Shown here: piece after piece, positions 4,453 through 5,232 of the stretch
Layout: each line of letters opens with the position of its first letter
Position numbering within the stretch: the first letter of the stretch is position 1
NCBI GenBank assembly: GCA_045589355.1
Contig: JAZNOW010000068.1
Coordinates: forward strand, 1 to 5,232
Direction of reading: 5' to 3'
Length of the DNA stretch: 5,232 nt
From: RUG563 sp045589355
GTDB lineage: Bacteria > Bacillota > Clostridia > Christensenellales > Aristaeellaceae
Notes under the pieces: model-generated
The model's input: the letters and a program-made list of their open reading frames with translations, nothing else
Databases searched by the model: none
Told to the model about the DNA's origin: nothing
Program-made: the position numbers and the translations under genes

Positions 4453-5124
4453 ATGAAAAGACTCATTGCATTGCTTCTCCTCGTCATTCTGTGCGTATCC
4501 ATGCTGTGCACCGGCGCTTCTGCAGAAAGAATGAGCGATTTTGTGGGGTATTGGGAAATACAGAATGTGGCCGTGGACGGATATACCATGGGCGCTTCCC
4601 ATGTGGGTATTGACCAGATGGCCGCTGTGGTTCATGACGATGGGATTATGCTGTTGCTCAATAATAATGAAATGGCTGCATACTACATCAACGGCTCACC
4701 AAATAATTACTACATTTACGATAGCGGCATGATTGTGGAATTGAGCATCGATAATCAGGGCCGCCTGCACTATACCATGAACGATGAAGGTACTGTATTC
4801 GATTTTCGCCTGCGCAGAGCAAGACTGGATCGGATCAATTCCCGCTTATCCTCTTATGTGGGGGACTGGGAAGTGATCGCAGCTGATGCGAAAAAATACG
4901 GCAATGTGACCATGAAACTATATAACGATGGATACGGCGTGATCATCTTTGATGACTTTCTGGTAGGCGTTCGTCTTTGCATGAACAACGGGAAAGCATG
5001 CCTGATGGATGATGAAGGCTTGATTATGAACATCAAAAACAACAACAATGGCACCATTTCCTTCTCGATCAATTTCACCGCTGCCAACTATATTATGCCT
5101 TTGACCATGCAGCCTGTTAAATAA
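4453..5124 (+). CDS. Secreted protein with two tandem lipocalin-like beta repeats, unknown function
   Basis: A 223-residue exported protein. Residues 1-24 form a classical signal peptide: a positive start (K2, R3), a Leu/Val/Ile core and an A-S-A cleavage site at 22-24. There is no lipobox. The mature part has two related modules. The first begins F-V-G-Y-W-E-I (30-36) and ends near R-L-R-R (119-122). The second begins Y-V-G-D-W-E-V (135-141) and ends near L-T-M-Q (217-220). Each has alternating short beta strands and D-G or N-N-G turns, as in small lipocalin-like 'G-x-W' repeat proteins common in gut Firmicutes; this family link is by general pattern only. No sortase motif, membrane anchor or catalytic motif is visible. 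The second copy lacks the V-D-G segment that follows W-E-I in the first. Codon use is more AT-rich than the upstream genes. It stands alone after a terminator. Confidence 0.75.
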   Translation: MKRLIALLLLVILCVSMLCTGASAERMSDFVGYWEIQNVAVDGYTMGASHVGIDQMAAVVHDDGIMLLLNNNEMAAYYINGSPNNYYIYDSGMIVELSIDNQGRLHYTMNDEGTVFDFRLRRARLDRINSRLSSYVGDWEVIAADAKKYGNVTMKLYNDGYGVIIFDDFLVGVRLCMNNGKACLMDDEGLIMNIKNNNNGTISFSINFTAANYIMPLTMQPVK

Positions 5125-5134
5125 GCCTGCACCC

Positions 5135-5154
5135 GTTGCGCGATAACGTGCAAC
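5135..5154. repeat. 8-bp stem hairpin after the secreted protein gene
   Basis: GTTGCGCG and CGTGCAAC form an 8-bp stem with one G-T pair and an ATAA loop, ten bases after the stop codon. There is no T-run on the + strand side, so it is not a standard intrinsic terminator. It may protect the transcript end or be part of a larger end structure with the hairpin at 5202-5222. Confidence 0.45.
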
Positions 5155-5201
5155 TTATCCATAAAACCTGTTTCCGCGCGCTGCTTGAAGGAACGACGAA
5201 G

Positions 5202-5222
5202 CAGGGGGCTCCGCGCCCCCTG
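5202..5222. repeat. Very GC-rich perfect hairpin, possible intergenic repeat
   Basis: CAGGGGGC and GCCCCCTG form a perfect 8-bp stem around TCCGC. A second possible stem, CTGCTT (5181-5186) with AAGCAG (5199-5204), shares its right arm with this one, so the two are mutually exclusive and could switch. Similar GGGGGCTCC-GCCCCC segments recur between genes in GC-rich gut clostridia (recollection, not checked). No T-run follows within the window. Confidence 0.5.
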
Positions 5223-5232
5223 TACCCCTCGG

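Noticed and set aside
5155..5163. DnaA-box-like TTATCCATA
   Set aside because: It is a single near-match with no cluster, no dnaA or dnaN nearby and no AT-rich unwinding region.

Overview
The window looks like chromosomal DNA from a GC-rich member of the Clostridia (Bacillota), probably gut-associated. This rests on the ireB-ruvX-DUF1292 gene order, which is a Bacillota signature, on Gram-positive style Shine-Dalgarno sites and intrinsic terminators, and on the family make-up. All recognisable protein genes lie on the + strand. I see no tRNA, CRISPR array or insertion sequence.

Layout. (1) Positions 1-181 hold a strong leftward promoter with four helically phased A-tracts upstream. The transcript it would start resembles a ribosomal RNA leader, so an rrn operon may run off the left edge. 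(2) Positions 288-1958 form a rightward operon: a PRC-barrel protein, an overlapping 41-residue Cys-containing small protein, and an AI-2E family membrane permease. (3) Positions 1982-3535 start with a good sigma-A promoter driving ireB and ruvX. A hairpin terminator follows, then a highly acidic DUF1292 protein and an overlapping second DUF1292-like protein with a Cys/His-rich tail, closed by a strong terminator. (4) Positions 3546-4363 are a self-contained MerR-TipAS regulator unit with a long-spacer promoter of MerR type and its own terminator. (5) Positions 4453-5124 encode a secreted two-repeat protein of more AT-rich composition. (6) The last ~100 bases hold two hairpins and no gene.

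How the genes relate. In Bacillus subtilis and many clostridia an AI-2E permease, alaS, ireB (yrzL), ruvX (yrrK) and a DUF1292 gene (yrzB) are neighbours. Here that block is recognisable but alaS is absent from its expected slot. The DUF1292 position has become a translationally coupled tandem pair, and the second copy has a tail of three D-C-(A/S)-C-G-H units that looks like a metal-binding or metal-storage segment.

The points most worth following are the Cys/His-tailed DUF1292 paralogue, the internal ribosome-binding site in the MerR-TipAS gene that could make a free ligand-binding domain as in Streptomyces tipA, the missing alaS, and the probable rrn promoter at the left edge.
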